Origin: Aotearoamyces nothofagi
Taxonomy: Eukaryota > Ascomycota > Leotiomycetes > Leotiales > Tympanidaceae
Assembly: GCA_015345905.1 (NCBI GenBank)
Contig: JADDTR010000002.1
Coordinates: 186,001 to 250,000, forward strand
DNA: 64,000 nucleotides
Direction of reading: 5' to 3'
The position numbers and the translations under genes are program-made. Shown here piece by piece: positions 1 through 11,277 of this stretch (position 1 is its first letter; the number at the start of each line of letters is the position of its first letter). The notes below the pieces were generated by a model. It was not told the DNA's origin, did not search any database, and saw nothing but the letters and a program-made list of their open reading frames with translations.

Positions 1-986
1 GCTCGCCTTCCGGTTCGCTTGAGCGCTCTATTAGGAATTGCATGTGCTCCATACATGGTCGTTCGAGCCTATGCACACACATTAGCTTGTGTGCATAGTT
101 ATTGCGGGGGAGGCGATAGGTAAGCCCTTGCAGGATTTCCGTACGTCAAAACAAAGTCAATGCCGGCCTGGTCGTAGTCGATGCCTTGCTGCATCTGTTG
201 CTGTACAAGACCATGGCCATTTACTCCAGGGGGTGACGATGACGTGCTTATACTTCCTAGTTGTCCGTTTGGTGGAAGAGGACTGAACCCTTGTGAACCT
301 AGACCATAGCTGCCCGAGAAGCTTCCGCTTGAATTGTAGCCCGAGCTCGCCTTTGCAGCTAGCTCATTGACCCCTCCAGTGCCTGTCCATGCTATGCCAT
401 GTTGAGCAAGGAGCAGCTTCAATTGCCGATTCTCTTCCGCCAATCTATTCTTATCGTGCGAGGCAGTACTGAAATTCTCTTTTAATCGTAAAACCTCTTG
501 CTCGAGAGCCTTGATGTATAATTCTTTCCGTTCACGATGGGTTCTTTATAAGTTAGCATGGACCTGAGTAGAGAAGTAGAATCATCGAACCTTTGGGCTT
601 GGCGGTTAAGTTCTTGTCTCCTGGTCAAGGCAGGTTTGGTGTCTGGCTTTGGACCGCGTCTCTTCAAAGGCTGTCCATCTACTGATGATAACTGTCAGTG
701 GTGGAGACCCAACAGTCAACAGAAAACTTAATTTACCTCGGGTACTTTTCTTCTCGGTCAAATTCTTCAGAAAACTTAGGCTCATTTGAAGAGGGCTTTT
801 GCCATTTTCTGACTGTCTACTTCCATATCCACTCTCTCCTGATGGATTGCCGAATTGGTCGACAGGAGACTGGGAAGACGCCATAGCGGTGCGAATTGCT
901 CTCAAGGTCTTCGGACTAGCTTGGTAGTAGCCGGTAGGGGGGGATAGAGAATCTTCTGAAGAGGATAGATCAGCCATGGTTTCCAT
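1..986 (-). CDS. bZIP transcription factor, 3' end beyond the window
   Basis: Predicted nuclear DNA-binding regulator of the fungal AP-1-like bZIP type. Exons on the minus strand are 986-737, 678-591, 543-145 and 68-1 (open at the left edge). All three introns (737-679 side 58 nt, 47 nt and 76 nt) have GT..AG ends and keep the frame. About 268 residues are visible. The basic region lies near residues 89-120 and contains RRQELNRQAQRTHRERKE, followed by a leucine zipper (YIKALEQEVLRLKENF). The middle is Ser/Gly/Gln-rich. The last visible exon begins with ERPCMEHMQFLIER, a conserved C-terminal block of this fungal subfamily. The start is ATG 986; a second in-frame ATG at 977 is equally possible. 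The upstream spacer is unusually long (2.1 kb) and shared with the divergent acyltransferase gene. Target genes cannot be read from the sequence. Confidence 0.88.
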
Positions 987-2352
987 GCTGGCGAGAGTGC
1001 ACGCGTAGGCCCAATCCAAGTTAGATAGTTATACTCTATCAAGCCGACGGGAAATATAGAGTTCAAGCAACGCAGTCATGCACTATACCGACAGAATATC
1101 TTCTTGACTCGATGACAATAGGGAGCATCATCGTACCTTATAATAATTGAGATTTGGAGGAACCAAGGTTGTTTGGGGATTCTCCGTGTGCTGCCGCGGC
1201 TGGCTGTACTATACTAGGTCTCGCAGTATGTGAAGGCAGTATTTGGAATACTGTTGATTCATGTGTAGCGAGTATTAGTATAGTTGACATAAAAGAGATC
1301 GCAATCAACTAGAACGAGGTAGGGAGGACGCTGCACTGCCGCAGTGAGAGTAGTTGTCACAGTGCACTGAGCGCAGAAGAACTGTCATACACAGGAAGTA
1401 GCTGGTAAGCAGACTGAGATGCGTGGCGGGGGTAAGCGGATGATGCTGCACCAGATGACAGGCACAACAATGCACAGCTACAGTTGGCTATGCGAGGGCC
1501 CCAGCTGGACAGATGGATCGAGGATACCGTGCTGTATAGGACAGGATATCGAAGAAGCAAGCAAGCAACCAAGGAAAAGTGCAAAGGGGAAGCCAGCGTC
1601 GATTATGTTGGCGACGACGATGGAGATGGACGCAAGGACAAGAGCTGGGGCTGGGGTAGCGGCAACGACAGTGGCAGCGGGGAGGTAGCGGGCAGCCGAG
1701 TTATATGGACGATTACAGCGCTACAGGACACGCCGAACGGGCATCTTCGGCGCTGTAGGACAGCGGCCACAGGGCGAGGAGTGGGTGGCCGCACAGTGGC
1801 CGCACAGTGGCCGCGGCCGTACCGTGGCCATCCGGCACGCGTGCACACCCCGTCGGCCGGCCTCTGCCTGTGCTGCGCTGCTGGGGGGCCCGATAGGATG
1901 CGTGCAGTGGCACAATGGCTGGACGGGTGCAGCGCGCGGGCGTGAGTGCAGCCAACCGTCCGGCGGCTGCGTGCTGGCTGGACTGAGCCGGCCAGACCTG
2001 CCCGGTCCTGCCCTGACCTGCCCTGGCGGCACCGACTGCAACTGCACGGCTATGCTGGGGAAGGACTGCGTCGGCTTCAGCCAGGCATAGGCAAGCCGGA
2101 ATGAGAAATGACGGGTTGGCTGGCAATGTGCGGTCCCTTACCCGTGCTGCGTTCCTCGTTCCTCGTTACAACGGACGCTGGGCCTGGTGGATGTCCGCCT
2201 GGCCGAGGTGAGGGCCATCCCCCAGACACAGAGAGGCCATGTAGATGTAGCACACCGCAGTGCGCAGTGCGCGACGTGCACAGTACCGAGCACCCCGGAG
2301 TCCAAAGTTCGGGGGCTGCTCCAGGCTCCATCCAGGCCTTTCGGCGCCATGA

Positions 2353-2401
2353 GCAGTGGGCAGTGGGCAGTGGGCAGGGGGCAGTGGGCAGTGGGCAGCA
2401 G
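2353..2401. repeat. Seven-base tandem repeat (GCAGTGG)n
   Basis: About seven head-to-tail copies of GCAGTGG, with one slightly expanded unit in the middle. It is a simple minisatellite in the divergent bZIP/acyltransferase spacer. Confidence 0.85.
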
Positions 2402-2882
2402 GGTGAGGGAAGGTACAAGCAAGTCGGTGGTCGCTAACTCGGAAGGTCCCCTACGGAGGGGGGAGCGAGTGGTGGGCTGTGCACAGCAGGACATACAGTA
2501 CTGTATCGTACCCTTCCATGACTCGCCCACTGGCCTGGCGAGTGTTGCGTACCTTAGGCACCATTTGCACCTACCTGCACCGTCGAGGCTTTTTCAAGCT
2601 TCACCATCATGGCATTCGGAGACGAGACGCCATTCCGACATGCCTTTGCATGTCCAAGGCAGTGCACACCTATGCTCTATGCTTTACACTCTTCACTCTT
2701 CATCCTACGCTCTACACTATGCTACCTGAGGTACCTGCCTCAACCGACCGACCTCGGCATGCGAGTCTAGGATACATCACCATGAGAGGCTTTCCCTTAG
2801 GAATGCTGCCGTGCCCTATTCCACCAAGGTAGATACTATCTGGTGGCTGCTCTCCTTCCCCCAGTTACTTTACCCTACCCTG

Positions 2883-2938
2883 TGTACTGTACTGTACTGT
2901 ACATGTACTTGTACTGTACATGTACTTGTACTGTACGT
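2883..2938. repeat. GTAC-rich repeat block (TGTACTGTAC)n
   Basis: Repeated TGTAC/CTGTAC units, including a 17-base unit (CTGTACATGTACTTGTA) present twice in tandem. Because GTAC is self-complementary, both strands look alike and the block can form small hairpins. It sits about 200 bases upstream of the acyltransferase start. Similar motifs recur elsewhere in the window. Confidence 0.85.
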
Positions 2939-3136
2939 GAACGTTCTCCCCCAAGGTAGGTGATCTAAGCTAGGCGCAGTTGATTCCTAGCCTTATCGCA
3001 CTAGAAATCAGGGTCGATCGCACTAAGGTACCAAGAATTCAGGATCTATCTAGTTTGTCTCAATTCTTCAAATCGCTATTCGAGCTCACATTTGGATATT
3101 GAGACAGGCTTCTTACCTTCTCCTAACCTGCTGGTC

Positions 3137-4096
3137 ATGGCAGCTAGCAGTGCGAGCTTGACGCACATACGCGGCTTTCTTGTTTTCCTGCCATGGTTGT
3201 TGTATCTCTTCTTCATCGACATCCTCCTCTCAGCGCTGCTGCCAATAAGTATCTTGTTCCCGAACTGGGTCTACGAAACCTCGTCTGTCCTCGCTTTCAC
3301 CGCCTGGAACTCGGTTCAATGGATTTTCGAAGTCTGCAATGGCGGCCGTATCACCTATTCGGGTGACCACTTGCCTAAAAAGGAGTCGGCTATCGTCATT
3401 TCGAACCATGTCAGCTGGACTGATTTCTACATGATTCAAGCATTAGCTGTCCGTTCCGGTATGCTTGGCCGCTGTCGATGGTTTGCCAAAATTGAGTTGC
3501 GATGGGTACCATTCCTTGGATGGGGAATATGGGCAATGGGGATGCCAATGGTCACTCGGAAATGGACAAAAGACGAAAAGGAATTAGACAGGATATTCGC
3601 CGGTATCGTTGATAAGAAATGGCCCACATGTGAGTGCTCGATGTTTAACATGCTGCGCAAATATACTCACTATGTTGTAGGGCTCATCAGCTTCAGCGAA
3701 GCTACTAGGTACACTCCGAAGAAGTATGAAGAGACGAAGGAATGGTGTAAAGAAAATAATAGGCCACTGCCACAGCATGTGCTCTACCCTCGCACGAAGG
3801 GCTTCGTCACGACGGTCCAGAATTTGAGAAAGGCGAAACATATCAAGGCTGTTTATGATGTGACCATTGCATACTCTCATAACAATGTCTTCCTGGCCGC
3901 GCCCACGATATGGCAGAGTTTGAGCCTGGGAGGTCTCACAGAGAAGCATGGCTTCCGCTTCCATGTACACACAGACAGGTTCGATTTAAATAGCTTGCCC
4001 GAAGGTGATGCTGAGCTCGCAAAGTGGCTAGAGCTGAGGTGGATTGCAAAGGGAAGCTGGTTAGAGGAGAAGAGATCGGAATGGGCGAGAGGCTAG
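3137..4096 (+). CDS. LPLAT-family acyltransferase (AGPAT/lysocardiolipin-type)
   Basis: Predicted membrane acyltransferase that moves an acyl chain to a lysophospholipid or glycerol phosphate. Exons are 3137-3629 and 3681-4096; the 51-nt intron is in frame but its removal restores KWPTWLISFSEATRY. The product has 302 residues. An N-terminal hydrophobic stretch (residues 13-42) anchors it in the membrane. Motif I NHVSWTD has H91 and D96 of the HX4D catalytic pair. The motif III position reads FSEATR (residues 169-174) where most relatives have F(P/C)EGTR. The order of motifs and the length match the AGPAT3-5/LCLAT1-like branch (yeast Cst26-like). An upstream TTG in the same frame was rejected as a start in favour of the first ATG. 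The exact acceptor lipid is not known. Confidence 0.85.
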   Translation: MAASSASLTHIRGFLVFLPWLLYLFFIDILLSALLPISILFPNWVYETSSVLAFTAWNSVQWIFEVCNGGRITYSGDHLPKKESAIVISNHVSWTDFYMIQALAVRSGMLGRCRWFAKIELRWVPFLGWGIWAMGMPMVTRKWTKDEKELDRIFAGIVDKKWPTCECSMFNMLRKYTHYVVGLISFSEATRYTPKKYEETKEWCKENNRPLPQHVLYPRTKGFVTTVQNLRKAKHIKAVYDVTIAYSHNNVFLAAPTIWQSLSLGGLTEKHGFRFHVHTDRFDLNSLPEGDAELAKWLELRWIAKGSWLEEKRSEWARG

Positions 4097-4597
4097 AGAT
4101 GATACCTATCTACGTCTACCTATCGTTCTTCAAGGTCAAGCGAGCCTTCGACCATAGTGGGTCTTGCCCCAAGCGGATCAGTGACGTTGATCGGGGTGGA
4201 ATTATACCGCCAATATGACTGTTGGAGGTATGAACGGTGATTGGGGGCTCAGGAGGACCGTATGCTGGCCAAGATGTTGACATCTGAGGCTGTAAATTCA
4301 GTGAAATCGAAAATACATGCCTCGCGGATCATAAGATAGTATATAGCAATGGGAATTTAGTACATGAAGTATGATATTTAATTTATGGGTGGTATATTCT
4401 GCAATACATCATGCTTTTATCGGCTGGCATTTGCGCGCTATTCCCCACCGGCTTCACATTGTAGCCTTACAAACAAGGCATAAATTAATCCTTGTCGACG
4501 ATTTTCGCGCCCCACTACGACTTCCACAATTGTACGAATTTAAAGAACTCGAATTTCGATACACCTAGCGACAACACCACACAACTGTCGCGCAATC
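4097..4597. other. Spacer between acyltransferase and eIF3d
   Basis: A 501-bp tandem-orientation spacer of ordinary, rather AT-rich composition. It must hold the 3' end of the acyltransferase transcript and the eIF3d promoter. No gene or clear motif was seen. Confidence 0.5.
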
Positions 4598-6484
4598 ATG
4601 GCACCAGTATCACTAGCAGACATTGTGTCTGCACTCCCCTCTGAGGATTCATGGGGTCCACCAACCTCTACTGAGACCACTCTTGATGGCGTGCCCTATG
4701 CCCCATATTCGAAAGGCGACAAGCTAGGCCGTATGGCTGACTGGACTGCTGAAGGCAAAGATGGAAGAGATGGCAGAGGCGGGAGGCAACAATATAACCG
4801 AAACTATAGAGGTGTGATCTTAACCTCAAATCTGAATGCCATATATCCTATCCTGCCTTCAGCGTATATTGGGACTTGGCGAACATAAACTGACTTTCTT
4901 GTGAAATAGATCAACAGGTCTATGGTGCCGGAACCTCCTCCCTTTTCGCCGTTCAACTTGCCGAAGATGAATCATCCTTTTCTGTTGTCAGCAATACACG
5001 AGATACCGCGAAGACCCGATTTGGCCGAGGCGGTGCTTTCGCCCGTGGACGCGGACAGCGTGGTGGACGAGGCGACACAAGAGGAGGCCGTGGACAGTTC
5101 CAGAGGGTTGGTACTGGACGAGGAGGCCAGCAGGGAGGATATAATAATTACGACTCTCGTGGAGGACGTGGCGGTGCGAGGGGAGGACGACGATTCGGCT
5201 GGAAAGATTACGATAAGCCACAACGCAACCGCGATGCGTCTGTTAACATCAAGGCCGATTGGCAGCTACTTGAGGAGATTGACTTCAACCGTCTGGGTAA
5301 GCTGAATCTCGACACTGATGAGGGAGAAGACATCGACAGCTATGGCTTCCTCTACTACTACGATCGATCCTTTGACAAGCAGCCTGTCAAGAGCGCCGAG
5401 CGGAAGCTCAATGTTCTTGATCGTGCTTCGTATAACGTCACCACTTCCTCGGATCCCGTTATTCAAGAGCTTGCTGAAAAGGATGAGGCCACAATATTTG
5501 CAACAGACAGCGTTCTTTCAATGCTTATGTGCTCTCCTCGTTCAGTTTATCCGTGGGATATTGTCATCATTCGTCAAGGAAACAAAGTCTTCCTTGATAA
5601 ACGTGATAACGCTGCATTGGATATGGTAACCGTCAACGAGAACGCAGCCGATGCTCCAATGGACGCCTCTGAAGGTAGCAAAGACGCTATTAACCAGCCT
5701 GGTGCCTTGGCCGACGAAGCTACGTATATCAACCATAACTTCGCCAATCAGACCATGATCGAGAATGACAACCAGAAGATTGAGATGGCAAACGAGAACC
5801 CGTTCTATAACTCCTCTGAGGAGACGGATCCTCCCGCTAGCAAGGCCTACAAATACCGACGTTTCGATCTGTCCCTCAACGATGAAGACCCAGTTCACCT
5901 GATCGTAAGAACCGAGCTAGATTCTGTACAGAAGAACGCAATCAGTGGTGAGGACCAGTACCTGACGGTCAAGGCACTGAATGAGTTTGATCACAAAGCT
6001 CAAGGAAGTGGCGGAGCCTTGGACTGGCGAACTAAGCTTGTCAGCCAGCGTGGTGCGGTTGTTGCTACAGAAATGAAGAATAACAGCTGCAAGTTGGCTA
6101 GATGGACTGTTCAGAGCATCATTGCAAACGCAGATGTTATGAAGCTTGGGTAAGCCTGTCATGCTGTGAAATTTGACAATGTTACTGACTGAGATTAGAT
6201 TCGTTTCCCGCGCAAACCCCAAGTCAAACGATCGTCATGTCATTCTCGGAGTAATCGGCTGGAAACCCCGCGACTTTGCTACACAGATGAATCTCTCTCT
6301 CTCGAATGGATGGGGTATTGTCCGGACGATTGTTGATATGTGTCTCAAGCGGGAAGAAGGCAAGTATGTGTTGGTGAAGGATCCAAACAAGCAGATCTTG
6401 AGATTGTATCAAGTACCTGTCGGAACCTTTGAGGATGATGGCGAAGGCGAGATTATTGAGGAGGCCGAGGAAATTGACGAGTGA
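4598..6484 (+). CDS. EIF3D: Translation initiation factor eIF3 subunit d
   Basis: Subunit d of the cytoplasmic eIF3 complex, which recruits mRNA to the 40S ribosome; in other eukaryotes this subunit can bind the mRNA cap. Exons are 4598-4811, 4910-6149 and 6199-6484, giving 579 residues, the usual length. The N-terminus holds the conserved block DSWGPP and the [12 protein letters not shown] segment. An RGG/RG-rich stretch follows (roughly residues 95-150, many GGRGG units), then FGWKDYDKP. The central and C-terminal parts carry the family blocks [34 protein letters not shown] and [14 protein letters not shown], ending in an acidic tail. The second intron (49 nt) splits the conserved KLGFVSR segment. 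The start ATG follows CAATC and is the first in frame. Confidence 0.97.
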
Positions 6485-7023
6485 TCTGGAAAAAGATGGG
6501 CTCGGGTTTCAGGTTTTGATGGCATGGAGTTTAGCATAGCTTAGAAGTTACGATAAGCTCTTTCGTTTTTGTCTCTCAAAAATGATGCTCTTTATCTTAT
6601 GCAGTGATCAACCAATGAAGAATAATGGGATCAATCTATAACTATATCGAAGTGTCTTCTCAAAGTGTCGGGGCCTGTTGTGACCAGCATCTCCCTATAA
6701 CAAATTAACAGTGCTGCCAATCATCGGCGAGAGCTTTCTTTGATCTAATCTATTATCTCAATAGATAAAAAGTACAGAAATAACCAAAACTTCCCTGTCA
6801 ACAGTCATAGAGAGCTTTCCAGGGTTGACCTACTTATATGATCTAGCAGTCGCAGAAATAAAAGAATCCCTCTCAGCAGTCACTGACAGGCGAGAATATA
6901 ATAACTGATAAGCATGGCAAAATCACCAAAGCACAGAAGCTAGTTAAACAAATTGGTATTCCCAGGCCCCAACACCTTGTATGCTATGCGTCTAATTCTA
7001 CAAAGGAGCTCTGGTCATATCGT
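6485..7023. other. Convergent 3' spacer (eIF3d / SET-MYND)
   Basis: A 539-bp AT-rich region where the two genes converge. It should contain both 3' untranslated ends. No coding region was seen. Confidence 0.5.
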
Positions 7024-8853
7024 CTACATAATCTTCTTGCCCCCCCCGCAGAGGTCTACGCTCTCCACCACCTTTAGCACGGATGCTGGCTCGCCCAGCT
7101 CACGCAAGACGTCGAAGTGACGCAGCAACAGTTGTCGGTTGGCGACGGCACTGCCCTTCAGCATCTTGCGACAGTCACTATCGCCGGTGACGGTCACCAT
7201 CTTCTCCACCTCTTCTAGCTCCCCCTTGACTTCTTCTGCGAAACGTGACGTGGCACCGTGGCTTCGGGGCAGCTCGTCAACGATCGACAGCAGCAATGCC
7301 AGCATAACAGGGAGCTCGTGGAAGCGGAAAAGAAGCGGTGCTGGAAAGGCTGACAGCGTCTGCAGGCCGTGATTGCCGGGATCCTGGTAGATGAGTTTCA
7401 GGAGCTTGTACAGAGCGAAGATGCTCGAGATGCGTGCCGGGTGCCATGGTTCTGGGTACAGAAAAGGATCGATGTTGTAGACGAAGGCGATTCGGAGGAC
7501 ACATGCGACGGCATACTCCTCAGCTTGCAGACAGGTCTTGTAGATTTCATGTACTATCTCTGGGCAGGGTGCAATGGCGATTGAGGAGACATTGTTAAGC
7601 CAGACTAGCTTGTTAAGCTCATGCTTCAGGATCTTATTACGTTCCTGTAAGTCATCTAACTCCTTTGCATCTTCGACTGCGCTATAGTTTGCTGGGATCA
7701 AACCCTTTCCTCGAGTAGAAGTCAACGAAAGGGCCTGAAGAGCTCGTTGGTTCAGACTGGTTGGAGTGCTGAGAACTGGCAACTCTTCCAGTGCCTGGAA
7801 GATTGTCATCTTCGTATCCCCAGATATATGACTGCTGGCCTTGTTATTATCCTGGCGAACTGGATTCACGAGGAACGCATCATATACGTTCAGATCATTA
7901 GTGCAGCGCTGGCAACTGCACTTAAAGAAGTATTGCTTCTGAAGCTCTGCTTGTCGCTGAGCTAGTGGCTTTGTCGAATCTATTCTCAGTTAGTTGAGTT
8001 GAAAGACAGGAGAAGAATGGAGAGTGCTGACCGATATAGGTGATTGTAATCTCTTCGCCTTTGGCAATGGGATGGAGTGCTCTCAAGGACATCCGCCGAC
8101 CATCTATGGAGATGAAAGCATTTGGGACACACGAGTGGTTGGCCATTGCCAGGAGTGGGTCAAAACACAGGCCAATCTCTGTGTCGTCAGGTAATGTGAC
8201 CTTAAAGGCATTGCAGTGGATCTGAATCCTGTCAGCAATCGCATTATGATCTTCTGCGAGATTCCTAAACCTACGGTACATAGAAGAGTAGTTGCAATCT
8301 GTAAAAGGTCATCCCGAAGACTACCATAAGCTACGGCAGCACGTGCTTGAATAACTATGTCATCCCTCTTGGCCGGATTCTTCATCAGCTTCTCCTGGTG
8401 ATTGAGTAGACCCGCCCACTTTGGATACGGACCGTTATCGTACTTGCGTGCAAGGAGGATACGAATGAGCAGTCGGACTGGAGTTGGGAGTACACCACGG
8501 CCCTGCTCCCGAACTCTCTTGAAAATCTTACACTCCTCTTTATGATTCTTGGCCCACGAAGCCTTCTGACACGCGAGGCCACAGTACTTGACTACACCAC
8601 ATCCTGTACATTTTGAGAGTTTCTCCTGGGCGAAACAGTGAGCGCAGTGCGTCTCGAGCACAGCAATCACTGGAACTGTGGCGTACGGTTCATTGATCCG
8701 AATCACTGCGTCACCGCTCTGGAAGGCTTCATTGGCAAAGAGTCCTTTACCCACATCCTCGCTGACCACCTTACTGCTCGTTCTGTCACAATCATTCTCC
8801 ATTGCAACTAGCACCCAACGAGGAAGGCGTGAGAATAGATATCTTGATACCAT
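7024..8853 (-). CDS. SET and MYND domain protein (SMYD-type lysine methyltransferase)
   Basis: Predicted protein-lysine methyltransferase. Exons on the minus strand are 8853-8275, 8221-8032 and 7979-7024 (introns 53 and 52 nt), giving 574 residues from ATG 8853 or 557 from the in-frame ATG 8802. The split SET domain begins near SEDVGKGLFA. A MYND zinc finger (C70-C108, pattern CAHC..CTGC..YCG..C..H..C) is inserted in it. The S-adenosylmethionine/catalytic core NHSCVPNA sits at residues 221-228, the GEEITITY block ends at the catalytic tyrosine Y255, and the post-SET cysteines are in CSCQRC (277-282). The C-terminal 290 residues are helical and of unknown role. Substrate (histone or other protein) cannot be told from sequence. 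Confidence 0.92.
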
Positions 8854-9454
8854 GTGCGGCGCACGTGATTATGAATAAATCGCCTGAGGCCCGCATTTTG
8901 GGTTTGCTGGCGCCGATTTGGTGCGGGAAAATTGTCTTGATCTACGGGTGAACCGCGGTTCTCATCGCCTGAGAAAACAGGCACCAGAATGTGGGAAGCT
9001 GAAGCCAAGACTCCGAAGTTCTGATGATGGCTTGTGTTGCGGATATCATGAGAAGTGTCGAGCCGGGGCTGGTGGAAAGGAATCTCTGTGTAATCTCGGC
9101 ATCGAGACTGATGAGTACATGTGCGTATCTAGCAAGAAAAGACACCGGTGCCTGGAACGTTCTGCTTCCCCTTCTTCTCTTTCAGAGCACGTGGGATATA
9201 AGAACTTCTGTTAATGAGCTTCGGAGAAAGTATCAGGAAAAAGGCGACAGAGTCTATGCCGTATAACGAAATATGTGTATATCATACAGAGAATCTGTTC
9301 TGGGGGTGCCTTCGGTTTAAATGCCGAGGGCGCCAGCGATTGTCTGGCACACAAATGCAGCAAGGCGTTGATCGGTCCCTGAGAGTAAATGATATATATT
9401 CCAATAATGACTAGATTAAGAACTCGAGCAAAGAAACCAGTTGGGTTTTAAGCA
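8854..9454. other. Spacer upstream of the SET/MYND gene
   Basis: This 601-bp stretch holds the promoter of the SET/MYND gene and the 3' end of the PhzF-family gene, both on the minus strand. A CACGTG hexamer lies just upstream of the SET/MYND start (about 8868) and CACGTG occurs again near 9188. The open frames seen here have no recognisable product. Confidence 0.45.
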
Positions 9455-10330
9455 TTAAATAGACAATGTCCCCTCCATGACCTGTACAGCAGTTCCACTC
9501 AGAACGACACTGACAATGGACTCTCCATCCTCGCTCCTTTCCACGTCCACACCAATGTCGCTCTTCCTGCCCATCTCCACACCCTGCGTGATGACAAACC
9601 TGAACGGCCCCTTCCCCTTCTCCTTCGGTTCTTGCAGCGCCAGAAACGACCCGAATGCACTGGACGCACTACCCGTAGCAGGATCCTCGCGAGACCCGAA
9701 CATTCTACTCCTCACAACCTTCCTGCCTGCCTCATCCACACCGAGCAGAACGTAGAAATAGGTAGTGATAATCCCTACCTCCCAGCCTTCGTCTAGGCCT
9801 TCGGGGCTGTACGTCGCCGGATGGATATTTTGAAAAGGCTTTGCGAGAGTGGCGAGGTCTGGTAGCTCGGCGAGGATAAAATTCATGCCCTTGACAATGG
9901 AGACTACAGGCGCTGGACTCGCTGTCCAAGGGGACGAGACCGTCAGGGCGTGAATGCGGACATTATGGGGAACTTCAGCGCGAACGATACCACTCAGTCC
10001 ACTTAGAGAGATGGGGATCTTGCCAGCCTTTGTAAGCAGAGCAGTTGGTGCTGGGTTTTTGGAGGTCAAGGTGTAGAATGCGGTCCCGATGGTAGGATGG
10101 CCTGCAAAGGGAACCTCTGCATGACCTGTGAAGATATCAATCGGAACGACTCCATTTTCGGTCTCGTGCAAAAAAACCGTCTCGGAGAGATTGAACTCGT
10201 TTGCGATCTTCTGCTTCTGAGATTGCGTGAGGCCGATGGATGTGTCCGATGGTACCTTGACGATAGCAAGGGGATTCCCGGCGTAGCGGGTTGTGGTGAA
10301 GACATCGAGAACTGTATAAGAGAGCTTCAT
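9455..10330 (-). CDS. PhzF-family isomerase/epimerase-like protein
   Basis: Single-exon gene of 291 residues, the full length of the PhzF fold (diaminopimelate-epimerase-like). Members catalyse isomerisation or epimerisation of small metabolites; in bacteria PhzF acts in phenazine synthesis, but most fungal members have no known substrate. Visible motifs are an N-terminal VLDVFTTTRYAGNPLAIV, the catalytic glutamate E50 in NLSETVF, GHPTIGTA in the first half and DPATGSAS in the second half. The ATG at 10330 is preferred because it starts right at the family's N-terminal strand; the frame stays open upstream for about 100 bases but without need. Its neighbour upstream on the same strand is an NAD(P)-dependent epimerase-like gene. 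Confidence 0.93.
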   Translation of the reverse strand: MKLSYTVLDVFTTTRYAGNPLAIVKVPSDTSIGLTQSQKQKIANEFNLSETVFLHETENGVVPIDIFTGHAEVPFAGHPTIGTAFYTLTSKNPAPTALLTKAGKIPISLSGLSGIVRAEVPHNVRIHALTVSSPWTASPAPVVSIVKGMNFILAELPDLATLAKPFQNIHPATYSPEGLDEGWEVGIITTYFYVLLGVDEAGRKVVRSRMFGSREDPATGSASSAFGSFLALQEPKEKGKGPFRFVITQGVEMGRKSDIGVDVERSEDGESIVSVVLSGTAVQVMEGTLSI

Positions 10331-11277
10331 TTTGACACGAATCTTTTTCAATTGATGCTTTGCTTTGATGCTCACGAAAGCAGATGGAAGCGATCCGTTA
10401 AATGATATTGAGGATATTGATATGTGACTCACTTAGTACATGGAGCCGCATTAATCCCAGCATCAAACCCCCCACCACCAAACCGTATTCGTATTTTGAA
10501 CCCAGATATCTTGTTGGGATCGCAAGTGAGTAATAATGTCAAATGCGAAGACGACATATGCTTAGAGAGCAAAGCTGAGCATTCCCTAATACTTCATAGA
10601 CCCAATGTTAATCATGGCTAATGGAGTAGCAAGCTTGTTGCACATGGCACGGATAGCAACCCCATTTTAGTATAGAGGTTGATTCCCAAATGCTGCTGCT
10701 ATCAATTGAATGCCTTGTCATAATCTTGTAGTAGAAGGTTTACTAATAGAAGGATCGAGTGAGGGCACTTGTTAAGTACCATATGTGAACTTGCGGGTTT
10801 CCATTCGTCGACACTCCGACATTCCTGTGAAGCGCAAGGGGCTATATAGATAGTATTTCCTCATATTTTCTATGCTAGTATAAAGCTTTACCTATCTACA
10901 AAATCCCATTTGTCTCATCTGCTTTAGAAACGTGATACACTCAGTGCTTAAAAATGCAAATAGCTCAGTGCCTTTTTTGCCACTGCTTAAGGTCGAATAA
11001 TGTTCTAACATTTCAACTTCTTCCAGATCTTCTAGTCTGCGACCAGTTTGCAGATCCACTTTCTCAAGCGGAATTACTTTAGAGCGAGTAACGAGCTAGT
11101 GACCAGCTATTGTCAAGTTTCGAGTCTCCCCAATATGTCAGCATCCAGTGACATAGGGCAGCACCTGCAGCCATATTTCTGTTACCTGAAGGCTTTGAAA
11201 GAAATACTAGGTTATCGAGGGGAAAAACACAAAATCTGGATGTGAGGGATCCATCCTAAGTTCATTCATTGAATAGT
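10331..11277. other. Spacer between PhzF-like and epimerase-like genes
   Basis: This 947-bp stretch is rather AT-rich and includes the PhzF-like promoter and the 3' end of the next minus-strand gene. I see no coding region, repeat or RNA gene. Confidence 0.5.

Larger units (their letters stand above)
987..3136. other. Long divergent spacer, repeat-rich, no gene seen
   Basis: This 2.1 kb lies between the start of the bZIP gene (-) and the acyltransferase gene (+). Open frames here are GC-driven and have no recognisable domain. It holds a short CAGTGGCCG repeat (about 1793-1815), a seven-base GCAGTGG array (about 2353-2401) and a GTACTGTAC-rich block (about 2883-2938). Both promoters must lie within it. 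Confidence 0.6.
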
